From assembly GCA_050258035.1 (NCBI GenBank), contig JBLMYA010000047.1, positions 1 to 64,000 on the forward strand: a DNA stretch of 64,000 bases. The letters run 5' to 3'. Shown piece by piece: positions 29,930-38,887 of the stretch. The position numbers were made by a program, and so were the translations under genes. The stretch comes from DATBLE01 sp050258035 (GTDB taxonomy: Bacteria; Actinomycetota; Thermoleophilia; Gaiellales; Gaiellaceae). How positions within the stretch are numbered: position 1 is the first letter of the stretch; every line of letters starts with the position of its first letter. A model generated the notes under the pieces. The model did not search any database. It worked only from the letters and a program-made list of their open reading frames with translations, and was not told where the DNA came from.

Positions 29930-31015
29930 ATGTCGATCGGGGAACTTGAGGCCGTCCGGCCTCGAGCAGGGGCGGACGCCTCGGCGATTCCGGCTTCCAG
30001 CCCGTGGCGCCTGGCCGGGCGGCGGTTTCTCCGTGATCGGGTCGCAGTCGCGAGCGCCGTCTTCCTGATCCTGCTCCTCCTCGCTGTCTTCCCGGGGGCC
30101 AAGCTGGCATCGGTCGGCCTCGGCCACGGGCCGGACGACCCCTATCCGTACGCGGTCGGCGCCTACACGCTCAAGCCGCTGGGGCCGTGGAGCTGGGTGC
30201 CGGACACGCATCAGCTCGCACCGCAGACCAGCGATGTGGAGCTCGCTGGGCCGGCAAAGGGAACGCCGAAGACACTCTTCGTCCTCGGCGCGGACGGCCC
30301 GCTCGGCCATGACCTGTTTCTCCGCGTTCTCTACGGGGGCCGGGTCTCGCTGGAGGTGGGCGTTGGTGCGACCGTCATCGCCCTCCTGGTCGGCGTCACG
30401 CTCGGCGTCCTCGCCGGTTGGCTCGGCGGGCTCGTCGACGGGGCGGTCTCGCGCCTGACCGACCTGGTGATGGCGCTGCCGATCCTCCTGCTCCTGTTGA
30501 TGGTGGGCACGGGGCTCGGCGATGGTCTGCAGCACTTCACCTTCTGGGGCGCCTTCAACAACGGGGTCGTCCAGCTGATGCTGCTGATCGGCGCTTTCAC
30601 CTGGTACTACCCGGCGCGGATCGCCCGTTCGCAGATGCTCTCCCTGCGGGAGCGCGAGTTCGTCGCGGCGTCGCGGATGATCGGCGCCCGCGGAACGACC
30701 ATCGTCCGTAGGCACCTCCTGCCGCACCTGGTGCCGTCGCTGGTCGTGTACGGCACGATCATGGTCGCGACTGCCCTGATGCTCGAGGTCGGCGTCACCT
30801 TCCTCGGCGCCGGGATCCAGCTGCCGACCGCCAGCTGGGGCACGGTCCTCGGCCAGCAGTGGGGATCGGCGCTGAACCCGACGATCACCACACCCGAGAA
30901 CTTCCAGCCCTGGCCGACGATCGTCCCGAGCGTGGCGATCCTCCTGACGGTGATCGCGCTCAACCAGCTCGGTGAAGGGCTGCGCGAGGCGCTCGACCCG
31001 GCGGGGGTGCGCTGA
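29930..31015 (+). CDS. Dipeptide/oligopeptide-type ABC permease, DppC/OppC subunit
   Basis: The 361-residue protein has an OppC-type N-terminal span (VAVASAVFLILLLLAVFPG), an external insert of about 90 residues, GPLGHDLFLRVLYGGRVSLEVG, which matches the family entry motif, five more spans, and the cytoplasmic EAA loop REFVAASRMIGARGTTIVRRHLLP that contacts the ATPase. The insert is longer than in typical DppC proteins. The stop overlaps the start of the DppB-type gene (TGATG). The order C then B is the reverse of the usual operon, and neither the binding protein nor the two ATPases are nearby. Confidence 0.85.
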   Translation: MSIGELEAVRPRAGADASAIPASSPWRLAGRRFLRDRVAVASAVFLILLLLAVFPGAKLASVGLGHGPDDPYPYAVGAYTLKPLGPWSWVPDTHQLAPQTSDVELAGPAKGTPKTLFVLGADGPLGHDLFLRVLYGGRVSLEVGVGATVIALLVGVTLGVLAGWLGGLVDGAVSRLTDLVMALPILLLLLMVGTGLGDGLQHFTFWGAFNNGVVQLMLLIGAFTWYYPARIARSQMLSLREREFVAASRMIGARGTTIVRRHLLPHLVPSLVVYGTIMVATALMLEVGVTFLGAGIQLPTASWGTVLGQQWGSALNPTITTPENFQPWPTIVPSVAILLTVIALNQLGEGLREALDPAGVR

Positions 31016-32103
31016 TGCCCCCGTGGGTCGGCTTCGTCGTCCGCAGACTGATCTCCTCGGTCATCCTGCTCCTGTCGCTGACGTTGATCACGTTTCTGGC
31101 GTTCTCGAGGATCCCGTCCCAGCCCGCGTCCTTCCTGATCGACATCCGCTACGCGTCGCCGGAGCAGATCGAGCACGCCAATCACGTCCTGGGGACCGAC
31201 GAGCCGATCTACGTGCAGTACGGCCGCTTCCTCTGGCGAGCGCTGCACGGTGACCTCGGCAGGAGCTTCAGGCAGTCGCGCGGAGGCTTCGCGGTCACGA
31301 ACTCGACCGGGGTGCCGGTGCTGACGCCGGTGCTCCGGGCCGGCGCGGTGACCGGGGCGATCGCCTTCGGTGGGGCGATCCTGCTGTTCCTGATCTCGGT
31401 CCCGCTCGGGATGCTGGCGGCGTCGCGGCCGCGGTCGACGATCGACCGGGCGAGTGCGGGGATCAGCATGGTCGGGATCTCGACCCACCCGTTGGTCGTC
31501 GCGTTGCTCCTCCAGCTCTTCCTGGCATCGAGGTGGCACCTGCTCCCTCAGACGGGCTACTGCGACTTCTTCCCGAAGACGCAGTCGGCGACCTCGTACG
31601 ACCCCGCAGCGGCCTGCAGCGGCCCGGCCCACTGGGCCGAGCATCTCGTCATCCCCTGGATCGTCTTCGGGCTCTTCTTCGTCGCCCTCTACTCGCGGAT
31701 GATTCGCGCGCGGATGCTCGAGGTGCTGAACGAGCCGTACATCCAGACCGCCCGAGCCAAGGGCGCCTCACAGCGCCGGGTGCTCTTCCGGCATGCCCTG
31801 CCGAACGGCGCGCTGCCGATCATCACGATGCTGGCGATGGACATCGGCACGGCAGTCGGGATCTGCGTCTACGTCGAAGCCGTGTTCCGAATGCCCGGGC
31901 TCGGCTATGCGACGCTCCAGTCGATGGGTGGTGCGGGGCTCGACCTGCCGATGCTCGTCGGTATCACGCTCTTCACGGGTTCCGTGATCATCGTCCTGAA
32001 CCTGCTCGTCGACATCATCGCCGTCATCCTCGACCCGACCATCCGCGCGAGCCCGCGACGGCGCGCCCTCGGCTTCCAGACGAGCCCGCGAGCGGCGGCG
32101 TAA
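31015..32103 (+). CDS. Dipeptide/oligopeptide-type ABC permease, DppB/OppB subunit
   Basis: The 362-residue protein opens with FVVRRLISSVILLLSLTLITFLAFSRIP, the typical OppB first span, and has the periplasmic YGRFLWRALHGDLGRSFRQS motif. About six spans and the EAA loop EPYIQTARAKGASQRRVLFRHALPNGALPI follow. It would form the heterodimeric channel with the preceding DppC-type subunit and is translationally coupled to it. The relic of a BMP-type binding protein upstream belongs to a different transporter class and is not a natural partner. Confidence 0.87.
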   Translation: MPPWVGFVVRRLISSVILLLSLTLITFLAFSRIPSQPASFLIDIRYASPEQIEHANHVLGTDEPIYVQYGRFLWRALHGDLGRSFRQSRGGFAVTNSTGVPVLTPVLRAGAVTGAIAFGGAILLFLISVPLGMLAASRPRSTIDRASAGISMVGISTHPLVVALLLQLFLASRWHLLPQTGYCDFFPKTQSATSYDPAAACSGPAHWAEHLVIPWIVFGLFFVALYSRMIRARMLEVLNEPYIQTARAKGASQRRVLFRHALPNGALPIITMLAMDIGTAVGICVYVEAVFRMPGLGYATLQSMGGAGLDLPMLVGITLFTGSVIIVLNLLVDIIAVILDPTIRASPRRRALGFQTSPRAAA

Positions 32104-32271
32104 CCCGAGACGCCCGGTCCGGTCTTGCGGCGCTCCGGAAAGCGGACGAGACCGAGACACCTGACGCTCCAGCGAGCCGACATCACGCCTGCTGCGCCTG
32201 GATCGACGGCGTCGCCTGCGCATGCTCGGGCCCGCTGCAGGCCGATCACCGGGTCAACCTGTTCCCACGGC

Positions 32272-32472
32272 GAGATCCACGGGGCGGCGGCGCTCGCCGA
32301 GGCGAGGGGCGGGACCGTCTGCTACCAGTCCGACGCCCTGTGGTCAACCCACCAGGTGGTGGAGCTGCGAGAGCTGCTGACCGACGCCGACCTCGCGCAC
32401 ACCGTGGCCTCGTCGGTCGCCCCCGACGGGGCGGTGACCCCGTGGCTCGCGGTCCTCGAGGTGGACGTTGTA
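32272..32472 (+). pseudogene. Unidentified coding remnant
   Basis: One frame reads EIHGAAALAEARGGTVCYQS then DALWSTHQVVELRELLTDAD and continues for about 25 more residues. Its codons end almost only in G or C, as in real genes here, while the flanking parts of the frame are not protein-like. I do not recognise the family. The rest of the 457-bp gap between the permease and AI-2E genes holds nothing I can name. Confidence 0.35.
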
Positions 32473-32560
32473 AAGACCGCGGGACGCTCACGCTCGCGCC
32501 GCTCCGTCGGATCCGGGACGTGGCACGACGGTTGGACGGGAAGCTTCCTGGCCCGATCGG

Positions 32561-33799
32561 TCAGGTGGGCTGCTCGTCGGGCCGGTCGGACAGGCCGGCG
32601 GCTGCCCGCGCGCGCGCGAGGTCGCGCGTGATGTGCACGGCGGCGGAGGTGAGCGGAGCCGCCAGCACGAGTCCGACCATCCCGAACACGCAGCCGGCGC
32701 CGATGGTGATGATCAGGACCGCGAGTGGGTGTAGGTCGAGGGCCGACCCCATCGCGAACGGCTGGAAGATGTTCTGGAGCAGGCCGTTCGCGAGGATGAC
32801 GATCACGAGCATGATCAGCGCGGTCGTCGTCCCCTCGGCGCCGAGGGCGATGAGCACGGCGAAGGCGCCGGACACGAACGCGCCGATGTACGGGACGTAG
32901 GCGGTCACGAACGTGACCACGGCAATCGTCCCCGCCAGCGGCACGCCGAGCGCGAGCGCCCCGACACCGACCACCGCCGCGTTGAAGGCCGCCACGATCG
33001 TCACGCCCAGGAAATAGCCGCGGAGCGACCGGATCACGCCCCCTGTGATCGTCCGGGCCACATCCGTCGGCACCCCGAGGTGACCGTCGACCCAGCGGCG
33101 AAGCGTCGGCCCGTCCTTCAGCAGGAAGAACACCCCGAGCATGGCGAACGACAGCGACAGGGCAAGCGCGGCCAGGCTCCTGATGCCCGAGATGGCGCCC
33201 TCGACGAGCGTCGCGATCGCGGTCGGCGTGGTCGACGAGACGTGCTGTTCGAAGCGCGAGACGCCGGTCTCGTCGACGCCAAGGCTCTTCAGCCAGCCAC
33301 CGCTCTTGTCGACCGCCGCGCTCAGCTGGCCCGAGATCTCGTCGTGTTGGGCGGTGATCCCGCTGATCACCAGCACGACGATCACGGCCGCGGCCGCGAT
33401 GATGAGGAGCAGGACGAGCACCGCTCCGGCCGGTCGCGGGACGCTGTGTCGCTGCAGCCCGCTGACGACGGGCATCGCGACGGTTGCGACGATGATCGCG
33501 GCGAGGATCGGATCGACGATCGTGGAGGTGGCGCCGAGCAACCAGGTGAGCCCGGCGAGGATGAGGAGAACGCCGGCGAGCAGCCAGGCGCTCCGGCCGA
33601 GGTCGCGGAGCCAGCGCGGGGCTGCGAACACCGTCGAGAGGTCCTCGAGCTGGCCCCTCGCGATCGTTTGCGTCTCGCTCTCCGCCAGGGATGCGGTCGC
33701 GGGAGAGTGAATCCGCTGCCAGAACCTCAGGTTCACGCTCGCCGCCCCGCTGCGGTTGTCTCCACGGAGGTTGAAGGTAGAGGGCGAGTCGGTCACCAC
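32561..33799 (-). CDS. AI-2E family transporter (PerM/UPF0118 type)
   Basis: The protein of about 412 residues has two N-terminal spans (AWLLAGVLLILAGLTWLLGA, PAGAVLVLLLIIAAAAVIVV), a soluble segment of about 70 residues, and then a cluster of spans. FAMLGVFFLLKDGPTLRRWV, VTFVTAYVPYIGAFVSG and NGLLQNIFQPFAMGSALDLH are signatures of this family, whose members export small molecules or act as Na+/H+ antiporters. The start is one of two tandem GTG codons; the true start could be further in. A hairpin separates it from the upstream gene. Confidence 0.82.
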   Translation of the reverse strand: MVTDSPSTFNLRGDNRSGAASVNLRFWQRIHSPATASLAESETQTIARGQLEDLSTVFAAPRWLRDLGRSAWLLAGVLLILAGLTWLLGATSTIVDPILAAIIVATVAMPVVSGLQRHSVPRPAGAVLVLLLIIAAAAVIVVLVISGITAQHDEISGQLSAAVDKSGGWLKSLGVDETGVSRFEQHVSSTTPTAIATLVEGAISGIRSLAALALSLSFAMLGVFFLLKDGPTLRRWVDGHLGVPTDVARTITGGVIRSLRGYFLGVTIVAAFNAAVVGVGALALGVPLAGTIAVVTFVTAYVPYIGAFVSGAFAVLIALGAEGTTTALIMLVIVILANGLLQNIFQPFAMGSALDLHPLAVLIITIGAGCVFGMVGLVLAAPLTSAAVHITRDLARARAAAGLSDRPDEQPT

Positions 33800-33808
33800 G
33801 ACCAGCCG

Positions 33809-33828
33809 TCCCGGCCGAACGGCCGGGA
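33809..33828 (-). terminator. Perfect 8-bp hairpin with GAAC loop between two minus-strand genes
   Basis: TCCCGGCC and GGCCGGGA flank GAAC on the plus strand, beginning one base after the stop of the GlsB/SHOCT gene and ending 10 bp before the GTG of the AI-2E gene. It could end the first message or act on translation of the second. Confidence 0.5.
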
Positions 33829-34359
33829 CTAGTAGCGTCGCAGCCGGTCCCGCGCCCGCTCGTACTCCTCCTCCGTGATCGTCCCGTGGTCGCGCAGGTC
33901 GCGGAGCTTCTCGAGTTGGTCGACCACGTCCTCGTGGGTGCGTTCGGGCGCGGGCTCGCGGAGGACACGGTCGTCCGTGTGCACCCGGTCGGGGTCGATC
34001 CCGAGCAACCGCAGGCGCTCTCGCATCTTCGCGACCCCGAAGCCGCGACGCGGGAAGTGCCGTGCCTCCGGTCCGGTGATCGGCCGCTTCTGGACGAAGA
34101 CCCGGTAGGCGACCACGAGCGCCGTCGCGAAGCCGATCGCGAGCAGCAGGGTGACGAACGAACGACCCGGGCTGTCGAACGTGTGACCGGCGCCGAACAT
34201 CGCAGCGGCGATGGCGGTTCCGATCGCCGACCCGCACAGGCCGATCACCACCGTGAGCCAGAAGGGCATCGGATCGGGGCCCGGGACCGCGAAGCGGGCG
34301 GCGCTGCCGATCACGAAGCCGGTCATCATCGCCGTCAGGACGGTGAAGAGGACGTCCAT
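33829..34359 (-). CDS. GlsB/YeaQ-type membrane protein with C-terminal SHOCT domain
   Basis: The 176-residue protein has three or four hydrophobic segments with the pattern of transglycosylase-associated (GlsB/YeaQ/YmgE) proteins: MMTGFVIGSAARFAVPGPDP, PFWLTVVIGLCGSAIGTAIA and SFVTLLLAIGFATALVVAYR. The end, EDVVDQLEKLRDLRDHGTIT then EEEYERARDRLRRY, is a SHOCT (short C-terminal) domain. Such small membrane proteins are linked to envelope stress in other bacteria; the role here is unknown. It precedes the AI-2E gene on the same strand. Confidence 0.8.
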   Translation of the reverse strand: MDVLFTVLTAMMTGFVIGSAARFAVPGPDPMPFWLTVVIGLCGSAIGTAIAAAMFGAGHTFDSPGRSFVTLLLAIGFATALVVAYRVFVQKRPITGPEARHFPRRGFGVAKMRERLRLLGIDPDRVHTDDRVLREPAPERTHEDVVDQLEKLRDLRDHGTITEEEYERARDRLRRY

Positions 34360-34387
34360 CGCCTACACTCTCGCTGGTCCGCGACGA

Positions 34388-36628
34388 TCAGCGCGCCAGC
34401 ACGGCCGTGACGTCGAGCGAGCCGCGCAGTCCCGTGAGGTCGATCGTGCCGGTGCGCCGGTCGACCTGTCGGCGGTGCTCGTTCACGCGCACCGCGCGGA
34501 GCTTCACCCCGTGCGGGAGCCGAAGGCGCAGCCGCAAGGCGTGCGGCGGGCGCCGTGACGGGACCTGGACGGTTCCGGCGATCCGGTTGCCGTCGCGGTG
34601 GAGCGAGAACGTCAGCGGCCCGAAGCTCGTCGGCGCAGCGTTGACGGCGATCGTCTTCCCGTCGCCCAGCCACGGGCGCGGCGTCGAGAACGCGAGGTCG
34701 AGCCCGACCGGGGTCCCGTCCTTGTCCCGTGTCTCGTGGACGAGCATCAATCGGAGCGTCTCGAGGAACGCCGAGTTGCTGGCTGTGTTCGGCGGCATGT
34801 ACATCGACCGGTACGAGGCGCCGCGCAGGGGCGAGACGGTGGCCGCCTCGCCGGAGACGAACGTGTACGGCGTCATCGAGGCGCCGAGCATGCCGTAGAG
34901 GCTGAGCACGAGCTGGTCGGGCCGGTCGTTGTCCGCCAGGAACCGGGCGACGTTCAGCCCGTACACCTGGTCGGTACCGGAGACGGGATACCGCGGCTTG
35001 GCGTAGAGCGAGAAGGCACCGGCGCGGACGAGGCCGAGCAGCCTCGAGCCGTGGCCCAGCATGTAGTCGAGGATGCCGCGCGCGTCCCGGCTGCCGGGCG
35101 TGAAGAACCCCGACGAGAGGGCGTAGGGGACGACGAGGTTCCAGTAGCTCCCGGGGCGCGAGGCGGTGACCGCGTCGAACGGCTCGTGGCGGGCGAGGAG
35201 GGCGGTCGGCACGAACAGCGAGCCGTCCGCGAGCCTGTGGGCCGAGCGTCGCACCGCACGGTGCAGGCCGCGGCCGAGCGCCACGGCGAGCGCGTGTGCC
35301 TTCCGCGCGTGGGCCGTCTGTCCGTTCGCACGCCAGACGCCCGCGACCGCGTTCAGCCCCTGCCAGACCGCTGCCTGCGCGTGCAGGCCGTACACGCGGG
35401 CGGCGACGTCAGAGGAGTAGCGCTCGCGGCGGAGCAGACCCCCGTGCCCGCTGCGGATCTGCCGTCCGAGCCCGTCGACGATCCGGGTCAGCATCGGCGT
35501 CGCCTCCTGCAAATACCGGCGGTCGCCGGAGAGACGGACGTAGAGCGCCGCGGCGGTCAGCTTCTCGCCCGCCCGCCAGTTCGAGGTGCCGCCGCCGAGA
35601 CGTGCGAGGGAGCTGGTCAGGATCTGCCTGGTGACGCCGGGGAGGCCGTACTCCGCCAGCACCTCGGCCGTGTCGAGCGCCTCCGCGAACGAGAACTCCT
35701 CGTACTGGTTGCCGACGCTGTACCGCCACGTCAGCGCCAGGTCCTGGATCAGGAGGCTGCGCTCTGCGTCGGTGACGAGACGCTCGGGGACGTCGTACGT
35801 GAGCGGCTCGCCCAACCGGTCAAGCCAGAAGTCGACCAGACGCTGCCGGGCGGCGTCGTACGTCGCCTCGTCGATCGGCACGGGCGAGCCGCCGAGCGGG
35901 ACGAGCCAGCCGGCGTAGACGGTCGTCGACTCGTACGGGCCGACCCGCACCCGCACGGTGCCCTGCACCACGCGGGCGCCGCGCCTCGAGCCCTCGGGGA
36001 CGAGCTGGACGACGGCGCCGTGCCCCGACCGGGCATCCGCCGTCAGGCGGACGAAGCTGACGAGCTCCCCGGTGCCGAGCCCCCGCACCGCGAACGACTC
36101 CTGCCGGTAGAGCGTGCCGGCGGCGTCGACGTACTGCGTCTCGAGGATCGGCAGGAACCCTCCGGCGAGGCGCGGCGGGGCCAGGCGGGACAGGCACGAG
36201 CCGTATCGCTCGTGACCGTCGGTGCCGACGAACACCTTCACGCTCGGCCCCTTCGCCGTCTGCGAGAGGATCTCGCTTCCGTCGCCGACGTGGAGCGCGA
36301 CCGTGTGCGCGCCGTGCACGCCCAGCGGCTGCGCGAACGGCAGGTAGTAGACGCCGGACGTGGTCAGCGGCTTCGTCTTCGTGCGGGCGAAGAGCAACGG
36401 CTTGAGCAGCCGCCGCACCGCCCCGTACGTCGGCCCGTTCGGCCGTGCGATGAGCGCGTTTCCCCACACGTCCTGCTTGGCACCGAGGGCGCGCCGCACG
36501 CTGCCGGCGTACGCGGGGCTGACCGGCCTGTGCGTGCACGACGGACGAGCCGCGGGGGCCGTCGTCGGCGCGGCGGACGCGGAGGCCAGGGCGAGCACGG
36601 CGCTCGTCAGCGCGAGTGAGACACGCAT
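34388..36628 (-). CDS. Large secreted protein with (alpha/alpha)-barrel glycosidase-like middle
   Basis: The 746-residue protein has a signal peptide (VSLALTSAVLALASASAA). The first 280 residues are beta-rich and contain VALHVGDGSEILSQTAKGPS. The middle (about 290-600) is helical, with recurring segments such as LIQDLALTWRYSVGNQYEEF, SNWRAGEKLTAAALYVRLSG and SYWNLVVPYALSSGFF, typical of six-hairpin glycosidase barrels. The last 130 residues are a beta-sandwich. I cannot name the family or point to catalytic acids. TAGATT lies 8 bp before the ATG, a leaderless-type promoter. It diverges from the UDP-glucuronate decarboxylase gene that opens the polysaccharide locus. Confidence 0.7.
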   Translation of the reverse strand: MRVSLALTSAVLALASASAAPTTAPAARPSCTHRPVSPAYAGSVRRALGAKQDVWGNALIARPNGPTYGAVRRLLKPLLFARTKTKPLTTSGVYYLPFAQPLGVHGAHTVALHVGDGSEILSQTAKGPSVKVFVGTDGHERYGSCLSRLAPPRLAGGFLPILETQYVDAAGTLYRQESFAVRGLGTGELVSFVRLTADARSGHGAVVQLVPEGSRRGARVVQGTVRVRVGPYESTTVYAGWLVPLGGSPVPIDEATYDAARQRLVDFWLDRLGEPLTYDVPERLVTDAERSLLIQDLALTWRYSVGNQYEEFSFAEALDTAEVLAEYGLPGVTRQILTSSLARLGGGTSNWRAGEKLTAAALYVRLSGDRRYLQEATPMLTRIVDGLGRQIRSGHGGLLRRERYSSDVAARVYGLHAQAAVWQGLNAVAGVWRANGQTAHARKAHALAVALGRGLHRAVRRSAHRLADGSLFVPTALLARHEPFDAVTASRPGSYWNLVVPYALSSGFFTPGSRDARGILDYMLGHGSRLLGLVRAGAFSLYAKPRYPVSGTDQVYGLNVARFLADNDRPDQLVLSLYGMLGASMTPYTFVSGEAATVSPLRGASYRSMYMPPNTASNSAFLETLRLMLVHETRDKDGTPVGLDLAFSTPRPWLGDGKTIAVNAAPTSFGPLTFSLHRDGNRIAGTVQVPSRRPPHALRLRLRLPHGVKLRAVRVNEHRRQVDRRTGTIDLTGLRGSLDVTAVLAR

Positions 36629-36771
36629 GGAAGCCGAATCTATCCGCGCGCGACCCCCGATTTCCAGCGGTTTCGGCCTCCCCCGGCCGGCTCGAGCCCC
36701 GAAAGGGGCGCGGCTGGCCGCCTGGAGCTGCGAACTGGTTAGGGTTCGGTGAAGCCGGGGAGGCCTCCCTC

Positions 36772-36777
36772 TACACT
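36772..36777 (+). promoter_or_regulatory. -10 hexamer TACACT of the UDP-glucuronate decarboxylase gene
   Basis: TACACT ends exactly 6 bp before the GTG start, so the message should be leaderless. No Shine-Dalgarno sequence and no strong -35 are visible. Confidence 0.5.
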
Positions 36778-36783
36778 ACGGCG

Positions 36784-37713
36784 GTGCCCACGGCGGTCGT
36801 CACCGGGGGTGCCGGCTTCCTCGGCTCCCACCTCTGCGAGTACCTGCTCGGCCGCGGCCTGCGGGTGATCTGCGTCGACAATCTCGTCACCGGCTCGCTC
36901 GTGAACATCGAGCAAATCCGCGACGACGAGTTCGTCTTCATCAACCATGAACTGACCGAGCACCTGGAGATCGACGAGCCGGTCGACTTCGTCTACCACT
37001 TCGCCGCGCTCGCCAGCCCGGTCGACTACCTGCGGATGCCGCTCCACTCGTTGAAGGTCGGCTCGCAGGGGACGCACAACGCGCTCGGGCTGGCCAAGTT
37101 CAAGCGGTCGCGGTTTCTCCTTGCGTCGACGAGCGAGGTCTACGGCGATCCGCAGGTGCACCCGCAGCCGGAGACGTACTGGGGTCACGTCAACCCGATC
37201 GGCCCGCGTGGCGTGTACGACGAGGCGAAGCGCTACGCCGAGGCACTGACGATGGCGTACCACAACCAGCAGGGCGTCGACACCGCCATCGTCCGGATCT
37301 TCAACACCTACGGACCCCGGATGCGGGCACACGACGGCCGGGCGATCCCGAACTTCGTCCGTCAGGCCCTGGCGAACGAGCCGCTGACCGTCTACGGGGA
37401 CGGATCGCAGACGCGGAGCTTCTGCTACGTCGACGATCTCACCCGCGGCCTCGTCCTGCTCGCCGAGAGCGACGAGCACTTCCCCGTCAACATCGGCAAC
37501 CCGGGCGAGTTCACGATCCTCGAGCTCGCGCAGGCGGTGCTGCAGGTGACCGGGTCGAGCAGCGAGATCGTGTTCGAGGCCCTTCCGGTGGACGATCCGC
37601 AGATCCGCCAGCCCGATATCACCCGGGCACGCCAGCTGCTCGGGTGGGAACCGGAGATCCAGCTCGAGGACGGGCTCCGGCGCATGCTGGGAAGGGCGCC
37701 GGTCGGTGTCTGA
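36784..37713 (+). CDS. UDP-glucuronate decarboxylase (UDP-xylose synthase), extended SDR
   Basis: The 309-residue protein has the Rossmann motif TGGAGFLGSHL (8-18), AALASPVDYLRMPLHSLKVG, the Ser/Thr catalytic stretch LLASTSEVYGDP, and the Tyr145-xxx-Lys149 pair in PRGVYDEAKRYAE. The PIGPRGVYDEAKR block and the ASPVxY motif separate UXS enzymes from epimerases. It would oxidise and decarboxylate UDP-glucuronate to UDP-xylose or the 4-keto intermediate, a donor for the polysaccharide locus. The GTG start is supported by the -10 hexamer at leaderless spacing. The next gene overlaps its last 8 bases. Confidence 0.88.
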   Translation: MPTAVVTGGAGFLGSHLCEYLLGRGLRVICVDNLVTGSLVNIEQIRDDEFVFINHELTEHLEIDEPVDFVYHFAALASPVDYLRMPLHSLKVGSQGTHNALGLAKFKRSRFLLASTSEVYGDPQVHPQPETYWGHVNPIGPRGVYDEAKRYAEALTMAYHNQQGVDTAIVRIFNTYGPRMRAHDGRAIPNFVRQALANEPLTVYGDGSQTRSFCYVDDLTRGLVLLAESDEHFPVNIGNPGEFTILELAQAVLQVTGSSSEIVFEALPVDDPQIRQPDITRARQLLGWEPEIQLEDGLRRMLGRAPVGV

Positions 37714-38881
37714 CCGGTTGGGGGTCCTGGCGGCGACCCTGGCGGCCGCCGCCGCTCTCTGCCTGCTTGCTTCCGGGCTCGGCGCGCCCGCGGCCACCGC
37801 CGCTCCGCACATGTCGATCGGCGTCTACGACGAGGGCCAGACGTTCTTCGGCAACCTCGACCAGGTCTTCGCCGAGTACCAGACGCTCCACGTCGGCGTC
37901 CTGCGGGTGAACCTCTACTGGGGCGGCACGCTCGGCGTCGCCAAGCACCGGCCCTTCGCCGCCACCGATCCGCGCGACGCCGGGTACGACTGGACGATCT
38001 ACGATCGCACCGCCCTGTACGCGGCCGCGCACGGGCTCAGGCTGCTCTTCTCGATCACCGGCACGCCCCGGTGGGCGAACGGCGGCGAGAGCTCGAACCG
38101 TCCCCCGACGAACTACGCGCTCCTGCGCGGCTTCGCCTACGCCGCCGCCGCCCGCTACAGCGGCACCTACGTCGGCGGCGACGGCCGCGTGCTGCCGGCG
38201 GTCCGGTTGTGGGCGGCATGGAACGAGCCGAACAACCCGGCCTTCCTCCGGCCGCAGTTCGTCCGCGCGAAGGGCAAATGGGTGATCGCGAGCGCCCGGG
38301 CGTACGCGAAGATCTGCAACGCGATCTACACCGGCGTCCACGCGACGATGTACAAGGGCGAGCAGGTCGCCTGCGGGGTCACGGCGCCCCGAGGCAACAA
38401 CAACCCGTCGAGCGCGAGGCCGTCGGTCTCGCCGGTGGCGTTCCTGCTGGCCGCGAAGCGCGCCGGGATGAAACGGTTCGACGCCTACGCCCACAACCCG
38501 TACTACGGTGTTCCGAGCGAGACGCCGACGACACGGCCGCCCGGCACCCGCTCGGGCCAGGCGCCGACCGCGATCACGCTGGCGAACATCGACGTCCTGA
38601 TCGCCGAGCTGCGCCGTCTCTACGGCCCGCGGCCGCTGTGGATCACCGAGTACGGGTACCAGACGGACCCGCCGGACGCTCAGTTCGGCGTGTCCTGGAC
38701 GAAACAGGCGCTGTACCTGACCCAGGCCTTCGCCGTCGCCCGCAGGAACCCGAGCATCACGCTGATGCTCTGGTTCCTCGTACGCGACGAGCCGAACGTC
38801 GCGGGCTGGCAGTCGGGGCTGGTCACGGCGACCGGACGGAAGAAGCCGTCCTTCAACGCGTTCAGGCGCCTGCCGCACTGA
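37706..38881 (+). CDS. Secreted clan-A glycoside hydrolase (GH39/GH5-like)
   Basis: The 391-residue protein has a signal peptide (LGVLAATLAAAAALCLLASG) and a TIM-barrel core. WAAWNEPNN gives the probable acid/base Glu174 and WITEYGYQT the probable nucleophile Glu315; RWANGGESSNRPPTN follows strand 3. It is a relative, not a close copy, of the glycosidase at 24.8 kb. Lying in the polysaccharide locus, it may trim or release the polymer, as hydrolases do in exopolysaccharide clusters. The GTG start overlaps the preceding gene by 8 bp. Substrate not predictable. Confidence 0.8.
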   Translation: MSDRLGVLAATLAAAAALCLLASGLGAPAATAAPHMSIGVYDEGQTFFGNLDQVFAEYQTLHVGVLRVNLYWGGTLGVAKHRPFAATDPRDAGYDWTIYDRTALYAAAHGLRLLFSITGTPRWANGGESSNRPPTNYALLRGFAYAAAARYSGTYVGGDGRVLPAVRLWAAWNEPNNPAFLRPQFVRAKGKWVIASARAYAKICNAIYTGVHATMYKGEQVACGVTAPRGNNNPSSARPSVSPVAFLLAAKRAGMKRFDAYAHNPYYGVPSETPTTRPPGTRSGQAPTAITLANIDVLIAELRRLYGPRPLWITEYGYQTDPPDAQFGVSWTKQALYLTQAFAVARRNPSITLMLWFLVRDEPNVAGWQSGLVTATGRKKPSFNAFRRLPH

Positions 38882-38887
38882 AACCGA

